From Microvirga sp. Mcv34 (GTDB taxonomy: Bacteria; Pseudomonadota; Alphaproteobacteria; Rhizobiales; Beijerinckiaceae): 64,000 bases of DNA. The stretch covers positions 1-64,000 of the forward strand of contig NZ_JALJRK010000002.1 in the NCBI RefSeq assembly GCF_024519725.1, written 5' to 3'. Positions 46,242 through 55,700 of this stretch are shown one piece after another. A program made the translations under genes and the position numbers. Positions within the stretch are counted from its first letter, which is position 1. Every line of letters begins with the position of its first letter. The notes below the pieces were generated by a model. It saw nothing but the letters and a program-made list of their open reading frames with translations, was not told the origin of the DNA and ran no database searches.

Positions 46242-47347
46242 CCAAGCTCCGTGTCGTTGTCCTGGGGTTGAGTCTGTCCTCTTCGTGGGGAAACGGTCAC
46301 GCGACGACCTTTCGCGCCTTGCTCAGAGCCTTCACGGCCCGTGGGCATGACGTTCTGTTTCTTGAGCGCGACGTGCCGTGGTACGCCGCTCACCGAGATC
46401 TGACGAGTCCGGACTTCTGCCGCCTGGAACTCTATTCCGATCTAAAAGATCTCGACCGGTATCGGGATGTGATCGGAAACGCCGACGCGGTCATCGTCGG
46501 CTCCTACGTGCCGGATGGCACCGACGTCGGCCGCTATGTCCAGCGTCTGGCGAATGGCATCGTGGCATTCTACGACATCGATACCCCGGTCACGCTCGCG
46601 AAGATGGAACGGGGCGATTACGAATATTTGTCACCAAGCCTTATTCCTAATTATGACGTCTATTTTTCCTTCACTGGCGGGCCGACGCTCGATGTTCTCA
46701 TGGAGCGGTACGGATCACCTGCCGCAAGAGCCCTGTACTGCTCTGTCGATCCGAAATCCTATCCGATCCTGGATCGCGAGAAGCGCTGGGATCTCAGCTA
46801 TCTCGGGACCTACAGCCCCGACCGGCAGCCGACATTGGAACGGCTCCTGATCGAGCCCGCGCGCCGCGCTCCTCACCTGCGCTTTGCCGTGGCTGGCCCG
46901 CAATATCCTGAAGGGACCGACTGGCCGGAGAATGTCGAGCGTATCGACCATGTGCCGCCGGACGACCATCCGACTTTCTATGCACAGAGCCGATATACGC
47001 TCAACGTCACGCGTGCCGATATGATCCGGGCTGGATACAGCCCGAGCGTTCGCCTGTTCGAGGCAGCCGCCTGCGGAACGCCGATTATTTCCGACATTTG
47101 GGACGGCATTGAGACGCTTCTCGAACCGGCGAACGAGATCCTCCTGGCTTCCAAGCCGGAAGAGGTCATCGATGTGCTCGCGACATGGCCCGAAGATCAG
47201 AGAAGCGCTATGGGGCAAAGAGCGCGTCAGCGCATTCTCGCGGAACATACTGCCGCTCACCGGGCCGCCTCTATGGAGCGGGATCTCCATGAGGCTATTC
47301 GACACCGGCGCCAGGAACAGCCGTTCGCTTTGGCGGTTGAGTCCTAA
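46238..47347 (+). CDS. CgeB-like glycosyltransferase (copy 4)
   Basis: A 369-residue GT-B protein, the closest relative in the window of copy 1 on the opposite strand: both carry an SSSWGNGHAT start, an 'ERDVPWYAAHRDL'/'EKDVPYYAANRDL' block and 'DIDTPVT'/'DLDTPVT'. The donor-site pattern is 'GYSPSVRLFEAAACGTPIISDIWDG'. A duplication followed by divergence is likely. Start ATGA overlaps copy 3. The following gene starts 107 nt on, with its own strong ribosome site. Confidence 0.83.
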   Translation: MTKLRVVVLGLSLSSSWGNGHATTFRALLRAFTARGHDVLFLERDVPWYAAHRDLTSPDFCRLELYSDLKDLDRYRDVIGNADAVIVGSYVPDGTDVGRYVQRLANGIVAFYDIDTPVTLAKMERGDYEYLSPSLIPNYDVYFSFTGGPTLDVLMERYGSPAARALYCSVDPKSYPILDREKRWDLSYLGTYSPDRQPTLERLLIEPARRAPHLRFAVAGPQYPEGTDWPENVERIDHVPPDDHPTFYAQSRYTLNVTRADMIRAGYSPSVRLFEAAACGTPIISDIWDGIETLLEPANEILLASKPEEVIDVLATWPEDQRSAMGQRARQRILAEHTAAHRAASMERDLHEAIRHRRQEQPFALAVES

Positions 47348-47454
47348 CCTTACGAATACATTCTAAGAAGGCATGAACATGCCACGCGTCAATTTTGGGG
47401 CAGAGCCAGTTTGTACTTTTGGATCCAGACGGATCTGAAAAGGAGAGCGTTCTC

Positions 47455-48480
47455 ATGAAGAATAGCAAAAGTAAGCATGTTCTCGTAGCAGGTGGAGCCG
47501 GATTCCTCGGTTCTCATCTCTGCGATGCTCTTCTCAGTGAAGGCGCTCACGTGATCGCCCTCGACAACTTTCAAACGGGGCGAAAGCAAAATCTCCGTCA
47601 TCTCGAGCGTGAGCCGCGTTTTGACATTCTCGACGGCGATATCATCAAGCCGTTGCCGGCTCGCTTGCGTTCCAAGCGTCTGAAGATCGACGAGGTCTTC
47701 AACCTCGCATGTGCGGCGTCGCCACCGCATTATCAGGCGGATCCTGAGCATACCATGCTGACGAGCGTTGTCGGGACACATAACCTTCTCACCTTCTCAG
47801 AAACGATCGGTGCGCGATTCTTCCTCGCGTCGACGAGCGAAATCTACGGTGATCCGGAGGTTCATCCGCAGACTGAGAGCTATTGGGGCAACGTCAATCC
47901 GACAGGCCCGCGCGCTTGCTACGATGAGGGAAAGCGAGCCGCGGAGACGCTGACGTTCGATTTCGATCGCGCAGGGCGTGCGGATGTGCGCGTGGCACGT
48001 ATCTTCAATACCTATGGCCCGCGCATGCGGGCCGATGACGGCCGCGTCGTCTCGAACGTCATCTGCCAAGCTCTCGCAGGCGAGGACATCACCGTTTACG
48101 GGGACGGGAGCCAGACACGCTCGTTCTGCTACGTGTCGGATCTCGTCGAAGGATTCCTGCGCCTCATGGCCTATGAGGGGGCTTTCCCGGGAGCTATAAA
48201 TCTCGGCAATCCGGTGGAGCTCACCGTCGGCGACCTGGCCGAAAAGGTTCTGGCGATGACGGGCTCTTCCTCCCGAGTCGTCAAGCGGCCGCTCCCGGTG
48301 GACGATCCGCGTCGGCGACGCCCCGACATCACTCTCGCCAAGAAGCTTCTCGGATGGTCGCCGCGGATGTCTCTCGATGCCGGTCTGAAATCGACGATCA
48401 CTTGGTTCTCCGAGGACCATGCCATTGAGGGACGGGCCAACAAGGCGCCGAACCTGAGGGATGCTGTCTCGGCTGGGTAG
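47455..48480 (+). CDS. NAD-dependent epimerase, UDP-glucuronate decarboxylase-like
   Basis: An extended SDR of 341 residues. The cofactor motif is '[16 protein letters not shown]' at about 10-25, and Tyr156/Lys160 lie in '[12 protein letters not shown]', a string highly characteristic of UDP-glucuronate decarboxylase (UDP-xylose synthase). '[13 protein letters not shown]' and '[10 protein letters not shown]' also fit. It would supply UDP-xylose or UDP-4-keto-pentose to the glycosyltransferases. AAGGAGAG precedes the ATG at good spacing. Last gene of the plus-strand operon, followed by a terminator. Confidence 0.85.
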   Translation: MKNSKSKHVLVAGGAGFLGSHLCDALLSEGAHVIALDNFQTGRKQNLRHLEREPRFDILDGDIIKPLPARLRSKRLKIDEVFNLACAASPPHYQADPEHTMLTSVVGTHNLLTFSETIGARFFLASTSEIYGDPEVHPQTESYWGNVNPTGPRACYDEGKRAAETLTFDFDRAGRADVRVARIFNTYGPRMRADDGRVVSNVICQALAGEDITVYGDGSQTRSFCYVSDLVEGFLRLMAYEGAFPGAINLGNPVELTVGDLAEKVLAMTGSSSRVVKRPLPVDDPRRRRPDITLAKKLLGWSPRMSLDAGLKSTITWFSEDHAIEGRANKAPNLRDAVSAG

Positions 48481-48511
48481 GTTCGAGGCTCACCATTTTC
48501 CCGACAGGTTG

Positions 48512-48550
48512 AAATGCGTCGGCATCTTGCCGGCGCATTTTCTTTGTTCT
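48512..48550 (+). terminator. Rho-independent terminator of the glycosylation operon
   Basis: 13-bp stem AAATGCGTCGGCA/TGCCGGCGCATTT (one G-T pair), TCT loop, followed by TTCTTTGTT. It closes the plus-strand operon 32 nt after the stop. Confidence 0.8.
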
Positions 48551-48561
48551 CAGCACAGGTT

Positions 48562-48595
48562 TGGAAAGAAAAAGGCGCCCCAGGGGAGCGCCTTT
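48562..48595 (-). terminator. Rho-independent terminator of the second YihY gene
   Basis: Read on the minus strand, AAAGGCGC/GCGCCTTT with a 9-nt loop is followed by TTTTTCTTTCC. It lies 20 nt after the yihY-like stop and back to back with the plus-strand terminator. Confidence 0.78.
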
Positions 48596-48615
48596 GAGAA
48601 GAATGATGCCGGGGC

Positions 48616-49812
48616 TCAGCTTTTCGAGACGCCGATCGTGTCAGCCATCCGGGCGCCGCGTGTACCCATGGGTTGATCAACGCCCTCGGTCGTATCGTGG
48701 ACGGTCTGATGCTCCATTTCGGCGTTGATCTCGGCACCAAGCAGAACCACGGTCGTCGACAGCCAGATCCATGTCATGAAACCGATTACCGCGCCGAGCG
48801 AACCGTAGGTTTCGTTGTAGCTTCCGAAATTCGCCACATACCACGAAAAGAGCATGGAGACGGCAAGCCACAGGACGGCAGCAACGAGCCCGCCCGGCGT
48901 CACCCAGCGCCATTCCGCTTTGTCGCGACTGGGACCAAAGCGATAGAGGAGCGACAATCCGAACGTGACTCCAATCAGGAGAATTGGCCAGCGCGACAGG
49001 GAGACGAGCCATTCTGTGCCCGAACCGAGGCCGATGAATTTCAGAATGATCGGGAGCACGATGATGGCCGCGAGAGCGAACAGAATGAAACCGATGGCGC
49101 CCAGGGTGAAGGTGAGGGACAGAACGTTCAGGTGAACGAAGCTTCGCTTCTCATCCTCTCCGTAGACGATGTTGAGGGCGTCGAAAATCGCTTTCATGCC
49201 GGCGTTGGCGCTCCAGAGAGACAGTCCTAGGCCGAAGATGAAGCCGAAGCCGAGTGTCCCGCCGCCCTGCGAGGCGATCCGTGTCACCTGCTCCCGGATG
49301 ATGTCGAGGGCACCGCCCGGGAATACGCCGGACACGGTGTTCAGATGATCCTGAATCGTGGCGGGATCGGCAAAGAGGCCGTAGATGGACACCAGGGCGG
49401 CGATGGCAGGAAAGACGGCGAGCAGGGCGTAGTAGGTGACCCCGGCAGCAACGGATAGAACGCGATCCTTGTTGAACTCCTCATAGGTGCGCCACAGGAT
49501 ATCCTTCCACCCGCGTGCCGGGATCTCCGTGGGCGTGTCTGCGCTGCGCCCGCGGCCCTTCTCGGCAGCCGCCTGAGGCGGAGCGTGCTGCTTCTCGCCG
49601 ATATCCGAACCGGTGTTGTGCGCTTGCCTTCGAGTCTGCGCCGGAGTCGATGAGGAAGACCTGGTACGGGGCGAGGACGGAGCGGAACGCTCGCCGCTCG
49701 CCACAAGGCGCACGAGGGCCCATCCGAGAACCACAGCCCACATGGTCGTGACAGTCGAAGAGGAGGAGGATTGCCGCGTTCCAGTTTGCTGGATAGCCGG
49801 ATTGTCTGCCAT
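48616..49812 (-). CDS. YihY/BrkB family inner-membrane protein (second copy)
   Basis: A 398-residue membrane protein. The first 100 residues are Ser/Thr/Gln/Arg-rich with one possible helix ('MWAVVLGWALVRLVAS'); the YihY domain starts at 'GWKDILWRTYEEFNKDRVLSVAAGVTYYALLAVFPA'. It has more N-terminal sequence than copy 1 and differs in the loop regions, so the two are paralogues, not recent duplicates. The start at 49812 (MADN) is chosen because the upstream extension lacks a ribosome site. An EcfG-like promoter lies about 60 nt upstream. Confidence 0.85.
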   Translation of the reverse strand: MADNPAIQQTGTRQSSSSSTVTTMWAVVLGWALVRLVASGERSAPSSPRTRSSSSTPAQTRRQAHNTGSDIGEKQHAPPQAAAEKGRGRSADTPTEIPARGWKDILWRTYEEFNKDRVLSVAAGVTYYALLAVFPAIAALVSIYGLFADPATIQDHLNTVSGVFPGGALDIIREQVTRIASQGGGTLGFGFIFGLGLSLWSANAGMKAIFDALNIVYGEDEKRSFVHLNVLSLTFTLGAIGFILFALAAIIVLPIILKFIGLGSGTEWLVSLSRWPILLIGVTFGLSLLYRFGPSRDKAEWRWVTPGGLVAAVLWLAVSMLFSWYVANFGSYNETYGSLGAVIGFMTWIWLSTTVVLLGAEINAEMEHQTVHDTTEGVDQPMGTRGARMADTIGVSKS

Positions 49813-49867
49813 AGTCGGACACAGCCTCATTGATCGGGTACTGGCCAAACGGCCTGGTTCAACCGTA

Positions 49868-49893
49868 AACCTCTCGAATAACACAGCGGTTCC
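49868..49893 (-). promoter_or_regulatory. EcfG-like promoter candidate, GGAAC-N17-GGTT
   Basis: Minus strand GGAAC (49893-49889), 17 nt, GGTT (49871-49868), in front of the second YihY gene. One mismatch in the -10; supported by the exact promoter in front of the first paralogue. Confidence 0.45.
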
Positions 49894-50060
49894 ACATACT
49901 TATCAGGCACGAGCGACCCGCAGGCTCGTGATGCCGGTACGGAAACGCAGGAAGTGCCCCTTCGGAGGGCTGTGCATGCCTGCACTTTGAGTGGTGCCTT
50001 TAACCCGGATGCAAGACTCTCTGGACCAGTGTCTCTCCCAAGCCACGAGGAGGGTCTGAG

Positions 50061-50270
50061 ATGGACGATTGGTCAGGACGCAAGTGGGAGCCTGTGACCG
50101 AGGAGCGCCTGCTCCGTGCGATCGACGTGCTTGTCGAAATCGCGAAGGAACATGGACCGGCCTTCGATCCGGTTCTTGAGACAGTTCGGCAAGAGCTGCA
50201 CCAGTTCCGCAGCCGGACGATGCCTATCGCCGATCAGGTCGATGAAAGTCCGCTGCGCAAGGCAAGCTGA
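50061..50270 (+). CDS. Hypothetical protein, 69 aa
   Basis: Small acidic-to-neutral soluble protein (MDDWSGRKWEPVTEERLLRA...), probably two helices. GAGGAGGGT lies about 8 nt before the ATG, which is the main reason to accept it. Function unknown; it sits among stress-type genes. Confidence 0.55.
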   Translation: MDDWSGRKWEPVTEERLLRAIDVLVEIAKEHGPAFDPVLETVRQELHQFRSRTMPIADQVDESPLRKAS

Positions 50271-50339
50271 GCCGCACATCGTTGCGGTATTTGAAAGAAA
50301 GCGTCGCCGGTATGTGAGCGATCTGGCGATGCTTGGGTT

Positions 50340-50600
50340 CTAAAGACGGCCGACGCTCCCGGAACGGGCGAATTGGAGCTGCTCTTCCCGAACAAGGCGC
50401 TCCGGCCCCTCACGATCACCCTTGATGTGATACTGGAAGCCATTCCTGTCGGCGGGAAGAACGCGCGTAATCTTCCATACGTCCTGGGAGCGGGTGATAT
50501 CGATGGCCGTCACAAGGTTGAGAAAGGCCTCAACCGTATTCGTGCTCGCAAGCTTGACCAGTCGCACCTGATCCCCGACCTTGAACTTGTGCGACGCCAT
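50340..50600 (-). CDS. Hypothetical protein with SH3-like 'KVGDQVRL' fold, 86 aa
   Basis: After MASHKFKVGDQVRLVKLAS, the pattern 'VWKITRVLPADRNGFQYHIKG' and 'RLVREEQLQ' suggests a small SH3-like beta barrel. The start at 50600 has GGGGAG 9 nt upstream; the frame is open 9 codons further. The promoter at 50640-50664 points at it. Small proteins of this pattern are common in Hyphomicrobiales; function unknown. Confidence 0.65.
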   Translation of the reverse strand: MASHKFKVGDQVRLVKLASTNTVEAFLNLVTAIDITRSQDVWKITRVLPADRNGFQYHIKGDREGPERLVREEQLQFARSGSVGRL

Positions 50601-50637
50601 AGCCCGGCTCCCCCGCTTAAAAGCCACCTGAGCAGTA

Positions 50638-50662
50638 GGAACTAACCTATGTTAGTTTCGTT
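50638..50662 (+). promoter_or_regulatory. EcfG general stress promoter, GGAAC-N16-CGTT
   Basis: GGAAC at 50638-50642, 16 nt, CGTT at 50659-50662: exact consensus. It would start transcription near 50669, almost on the first codon of the response regulator at 50672, so that mRNA would be leaderless. Confidence 0.6.
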
Positions 50663-50664
50663 CC
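50640..50664 (-). promoter_or_regulatory. Overlapping divergent EcfG-like promoter, GGAAC-N16-AGTT
   Basis: The same 27 bp read on the minus strand gives GGAAC (50664-50660), 16 nt, AGTT (50643-50640), facing the 86-aa gene with about 33 nt of leader. The element is close to palindromic. Confidence 0.45.
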
Positions 50665-50671
50665 ATGGCTC

Positions 50672-51058
50672 ATGATGAACAATTATTCAGATGATACGCC
50701 GGTGGTTCTCCTCGTCGAGGATGAGCTTCTCGTGCGGATGGCAGCGGCCGAGGATCTGCAGGATGCGGGCTTCCATGTGTTGGAGGCCGCGAATGCCGAT
50801 CTAGCCTTGGCCGTATTGGAGACCTGTTCTCGGGACGTGCAGGTGCTCTTCACAGACATCGACATGCCGGGATCCATGAACGGCTTGGACCTGGCCGAGA
50901 GTGTCCAGCAACGCTGGCCGCACATCTCTCTTCTGCTGTCGTCCGCCTATCACAAGCCGCTTCCCGAAGAGATCCCGGATGATGGGCGCTTCGTGCCGAA
51001 ACCCTACTCAAGCGAGGATGTGGTCAAGCATATCCGCGAACTCGTGACGAGCCATTGA
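50672..51058 (+). CDS. Single-domain response regulator
   Basis: A receiver domain alone, 128 residues. The acidic patch is 'LVEDELLVR' (about 14-22), the phosphorylation site is 'TDIDMPG' (about Asp 68), the switch residue is the Ser in 'LLSSAY', and the lysine is in 'PKPYS'. There is no output domain, so it works by phosphotransfer or protein contact. No ribosome site is seen before ATG 50672 or 50675, and the EcfG-type promoter lies directly upstream. Single-domain receivers feed into the PhyR-NepR-EcfG stress pathway in this order of bacteria, which fits but is not proof. Confidence 0.85.
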   Translation: MMNNYSDDTPVVLLVEDELLVRMAAAEDLQDAGFHVLEAANADLALAVLETCSRDVQVLFTDIDMPGSMNGLDLAESVQQRWPHISLLLSSAYHKPLPEEIPDDGRFVPKPYSSEDVVKHIRELVTSH

Positions 51059-51094
51059 AGGGGCAGATAGGCTCGGAGCGGTCCGACGCCAAGG

Positions 51095-51970
51095 CTACAG
51101 GCCCGCGCGGCTGACGGTGATCGCCATCGTAAAGCTTCGCGCTTCGCCCGGTTGAACGAGAACGACGCCCGGCTTGGCGGCGAACTCCTCTTCAAAACCT
51201 TCCGGATCCGCATGGCCCTGCCATGGCTCGATGCAGATGAACCCCGCTCCGGGCTTGGTCCAGATGCCCAGATGCGGCATATCCGGAAAGTCGACCCGGA
51301 TCGAACCGCCATCGGGTGCGCCATAGGTGACGGACTTGCTCTCGAGTTTGTCGAAGACAAGAGCATCCGTCTCGAAAAGCCAATCCTGCAGGCGAAGAAT
51401 CCGGCCGAGAACGGGACTTTCCTCGACAACCCGGCTGATGAGCCCGTCCACGGGACGGCGGATCGGTGCGGCTTCTTCACGCTCGAAACGGATGGCATGC
51501 GCGTCCCGCGGGGCTCCGTAGGGCAGGGGCCAACGGAAGGCCGGATGGAAGCCGAAGGAGACAGGCATGGCCTTGGGGCCCGTGTTGGTCACCGACGCGG
51601 TGATCGTCAAGGTGGCGTCTTCGATCCTGTAGGTCACATCGAGCTCGAACGGAAACGGATATTGCCCAAGTGTGGTCTCGTCGGAAACAAGGGCGAACCG
51701 GCAGTGGGACTGCTCAGCCTCTCTGATCTTGAAAAGGGACGTGCGTGCGAAACCATGCTTGGCGAGCTCGAATTCCGCTCCATCAACCCTGATGCGATCG
51801 TTTCTCACCCGACCGACGACGGGGAAAAGCAGAGGGGAGCGCCCTGTCCAGAAGGCAGGGTTGCCGTCCCACAGAAGGTCCTGGCCCTCTTCGTCCTGAA
51901 GGCGTACGAGCTCTGCGCCCTTCTCGGACACTTGCGCCCGAAGGTGAGGGCTCGAAAGGGTAACGCTCAT
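51095..51970 (-). CDS. Aldose 1-epimerase family protein (LacX-like)
   Basis: A 291-residue galactose-mutarotase-fold protein. The conserved region 'LLFPVVGRVRNDRI' is followed by catalytic-type histidines in 'KHGFAR' and 'FGFHPAFRWPL', with the base glutamate likely in 'CIEPWQG'. LacX-type members interconvert anomers of aldoses or sugar phosphates. AAGGAG lies 7 nt before the ATG. It is convergent with the response regulator gene. Confidence 0.85.
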   Translation of the reverse strand: MSVTLSSPHLRAQVSEKGAELVRLQDEEGQDLLWDGNPAFWTGRSPLLFPVVGRVRNDRIRVDGAEFELAKHGFARTSLFKIREAEQSHCRFALVSDETTLGQYPFPFELDVTYRIEDATLTITASVTNTGPKAMPVSFGFHPAFRWPLPYGAPRDAHAIRFEREEAAPIRRPVDGLISRVVEESPVLGRILRLQDWLFETDALVFDKLESKSVTYGAPDGGSIRVDFPDMPHLGIWTKPGAGFICIEPWQGHADPEGFEEEFAAKPGVVLVQPGEARSFTMAITVSRAGL

Positions 51971-52091
51971 CCGGCAGCTCCTTGCCTTGAATCTCTCCCG
52001 ACAAGGATTATCGGCTAAAGGCGGAGCAGGCTAGATTGCAAGGATCCGGTCGACGGCACTGCGCCGACCTTCGTTCCCGGCTTCCAGGACA

Positions 52092-52471
52092 CTAGCTGTT
52101 CCTGACGAGTTCCGGGAGAGATTGTGCCAAGTCGTTATAGCTAAAGGGCTTCTCCCAGCGGGGATGTCGTAAATCGACGGAACCGAAGCGGGAGCATAGC
52201 CCGTCGTGAACACGAACGAGACCCCCCTTCTCGACGAGAGTATCTGCAATCGGGAATGCGGTGCATCCACGAAGATTGATGTCGAGCACCGCGGCATGGA
52301 TTCTCTATACCGAGGCGAGAAGGTCCAAAGCCTTCTCCTGATCCGATGCAGGTCCGATGACGTCGGCACCAAGCTTTCCAAAGCCTTAGCCAAATCGTTG
52401 GCGAAGAAATATTCGCCCCCGACCACCAGAATACGGCAATGATTGAGGAGACGGCCGAGTGGAGAAACCAT
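52092..52471 (-). pseudogene. Decayed single-domain response regulator
   Basis: Three frames must be stitched to read a receiver: 'RILVVGGEYFFANDLAKALESL' then, after a frameshift near 52369, 'GADVIGPASDQEKALDLLAS', an in-frame stop at 52305-52307, 'HAAVLDINLRG', 'ADTLVEKG', a shift at the G6 run near 52222-52227, 'SFVFTTGYAP', and another shift near 52160 to 'RWEKPFSYNDLAQSLPELV'. The phosphorylation site (LDINLRG) and KPF lysine survive, but the acidic patch has become GGE. Such a pattern of lesions means a dead gene of the class 'VLDINLRG' receivers. Confidence 0.75.
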
Positions 52472-52735
52472 CGTACACCTTCTCTTCGGTAAACCCTTTG
52501 GCGCGATTGCTCCTTTGCCAAGCTTACATAAGCATACTTGAAGATAAGAGAACTGAAGGGTGGGACGTTCCAAACCGATTATGGAAGAGCGGGAAAGGCA
52601 TGTGGCGCCACGGGTGGAGGTTTCACTTCACTTTGTGGGCGGCGTGCCTGTGAGAGCTGTTCAAGGGTGCAGTTAGGCGCCCTCTTTCCTCGTCCTATCG
52701 TCGAATGAAACAGGCGACTGACAGGATCCTCTCTC

Positions 52736-55700
52736 CTAAAGGGTCATTCGACCGCCCAGCAATCTTTCGTTTCGCTCCTGGCGCGGCTTTATGAGCATCG
52801 CATTCCAGCGCTTCACAAGGTCGGGGATTTGTGAAGCGGCCATCGGCTTCGCGTAAAGATAACCTTGAGCATGGTCGCAGCCCAGCTCACGCAGACGCCG
52901 CGCTTGGCCATGTGTTTCCACGCCTTCTGCCGTCACTTGGAGCTGCAGGCTTCTGCCGAGGCTGATCACGGCCGTGATGATCGCCTCATCGTCGGAATCC
53001 TGCTCCAGGTCACGCACGAAGCTGCGGTCGATCTTGATGTGATCCACCGGGAACTGCTTCAGATGAGTCAACGAGGCATAGCCGGTACCGAAATCGTCGA
53101 GTGCAATCTGGATGCCGCTCTCACGGAACCGAGCAAGGGCCGAGGAAACGTTGTCGGAGTTTCTCCCCAGAAGAACCGTCTCCGTGACCTCAACCTCGAA
53201 AGACGTGGGCGGGACCTTAAGCCAGTCGAGGGTCCTGAGCATGGTATCGACGAGACTCGATTGACCGAACTCGGCTGGGGATAAATTGAGTGCAATCCGT
53301 CCGAACGGAAGATCCTGGTCGAGCCATTGGCGCACATCGGCGGCCACCTTCGAGGTCAGAAGCTTGCCGATAGAGACCGCAATCTCATGGTCCTCGAAAA
53401 CGGCCCCGAAGAAGCCAGGCGTCAGGAGACCCTTCGTGGGATGGCGCCAGCGCGCCAGCGCCTCGAGACCAACGATCTCGCCCGTCGCGAGGCTGACTTT
53501 CGGCTGGTAGAACGGAATGATCTCATCGTTGGCGATGGCGTCACGCATGCCGCGCCCAAGGGAGACACGCTGCTCAATGATCTGGCGCATCTCAGGCGAG
53601 TAGGTCACGACACGGTTCCGCCCTTGCGATTTCGCCTGGTACATCGCGATATCCGCATCCTTGACCAGTTCCGCCGGCGTCCCGTCATGGTCCGGAAAGG
53701 CCGCGATGCCTATGCTCACGCGGCTGACGAGAGACCGCTTTTGATAAGTGAAGGGCTGGCGCAGCATCTCGGCGATCAGAGTGCCGAGGCGCGTGGCATT
53801 CTCGAGCTTCAATGGATCGATGACGAGGACGGCGAATTCATCGCCCCCGATCCGTGCTACGGTATCGCAGCTGCGGACCATGGCGGAGAGGCGGCGCGCC
53901 GTCTCCTGCAGCAGGGCATCCCCTGCATCATGACCCAGGGTGTCGTTGATGTCCTTGAAATCATCCAGGTCGATCAGCAGCAAGCTTACGCATGTTCCGT
54001 TCTGCTTGGCCGAGGTGAGGGCCGTCTCAAGCCGGCGTTGGAAGAGGTTGCGGTTGGGAAGGCGTGTCAGCGCATCGTGGTTGGCCGAGCGCCATATTTC
54101 CTCCTCGGCCTCCTTCTGCTCGCTGATGTCGAACGTTACGCCGACGATCCGATCAGGTGCTGCTCGTTCCGCTCGCGCGCGCAGCCAACGGATCGCCCCG
54201 CTTGGCACGATGTACCGGCATTCAACTGAGTCCGAGCCGCTGATCTGTATCCGCTGCAGAAAGTCCTGCACCTTTTGATGATCGTCAGGATGAAGCCCCG
54301 TCATAAAGCTCGTATCGGCACCAGGCTGGATGCCGAGGAGTGCAAGCGAATTCTCGGACCGTGTCGTGACCCCTGTCTGTGGGTTGAGCTCCCATGCGAT
54401 CATATGAGCCGCCTTCAACGCAAGTTGAAGGCGCTCTTCACTCTCGCTTAAGGCCTGCTCGGACTGCTTGCGTTCATGAATATCCAAAGCAATGCCGAAC
54501 CACTGTTCGACCTTGCCCTGCTCATTCTCGAGAGGTTCTCCCCTGATGATGAACCAACGGTGCATTCCGTCAGATGCGCGCCGGAGGGGCATTTCCATTT
54601 CAAAGGGGCTACCTTCCCTAATGTAGCCCTTCCACCGTTCCAGGATCTTCTCACGGTACAATGGGTGGATGACCGAACACCATTCCTTGCACCCTGTGTC
54701 GGATTTCAATCCCGTGTACTCATACCAGCCATCGCTGCAGTAGGTGAGCTCACCATCTCCATCGCTAAACCACACGATCTGCGGTGACGAGAAGGAGAAT
54801 GGCATCGCTTCAACGAGCGTCCGGAGGCGCCTTTCGCTCTTGCGCAGATTCTGTTCCGTGTTTCGGAATTCCGTTATGTCGCGAGAGATGCAGAGGCACC
54901 CCTGAGGTGTTCCGTCCCGTCCCATCATGGAAGTCGCGATGACATCCCACCATTTCAGTGTCCCTGTTGCCGTCTCGCGGCATGCCTGAAATCGTCCGGT
55001 CTCGCCGACCTTAGCCTTCTCGAAAGCCGCAGATGCTGCCTCCGCGGCAGCGCCGCTCCACAATGACGTCCAGTCGATCCCTTCGATCGAGGCGAATTCC
55101 GCCGCCTCCATCGTATGCAGCCCGCCCTGGCTCATGAAGCGGAGACGTCCATTCAGGTCGAATAACTTGATCCAATCGTTCGAGCTCGCCAGCAGGCGTC
55201 GCGTGAATTCTTCGCCGTCCGCCGCCACCCTTGTCGCGAGCCTGAGCTCCAGTTGAGACATGACCATCCCGGCCAGGGCCGTCAAAGCCTCTTCCTGACG
55301 CTTGCTCAAGCCGCAAGGGCGTGGCTCGTGATCGAGCACGCACAGCATTCCGAGCGGTAGCCCCTCCTTCGTTCTCAGAGGGGTTCCAGCATAGAACGAT
55401 GGCATGGTCTTGCCATCGTCGGCGGGCCTTCCGCCAAACCGGGGATCGACCGCAGTATCGGGAACGATGAACACACCCGACTGATGGATTGCACGGTTGC
55501 AGATGGAGAACTCGCGGGGCGTCTCTGCAATTTCAAATCCGATCCGGGATTTGAACCACTGCCTGCGCTCATCAAGGAAGGAAATGAATGCGAATGGCGT
55601 GTCGCAAACCTGTGCCGCCAGTCTGGAAATATTATCGAACTCGACTTCGGGTGACGTATCCAGAATCTCGTATTTCTGGAGCGCAGCAAGACGGTCGACC

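Noticed and set aside
52052..52077. GGAAC-N17-CGTC before the aldose epimerase gene
   Set aside because: Mismatch at the last -10 base and it lies in the end of a pseudogene; too weak to list.
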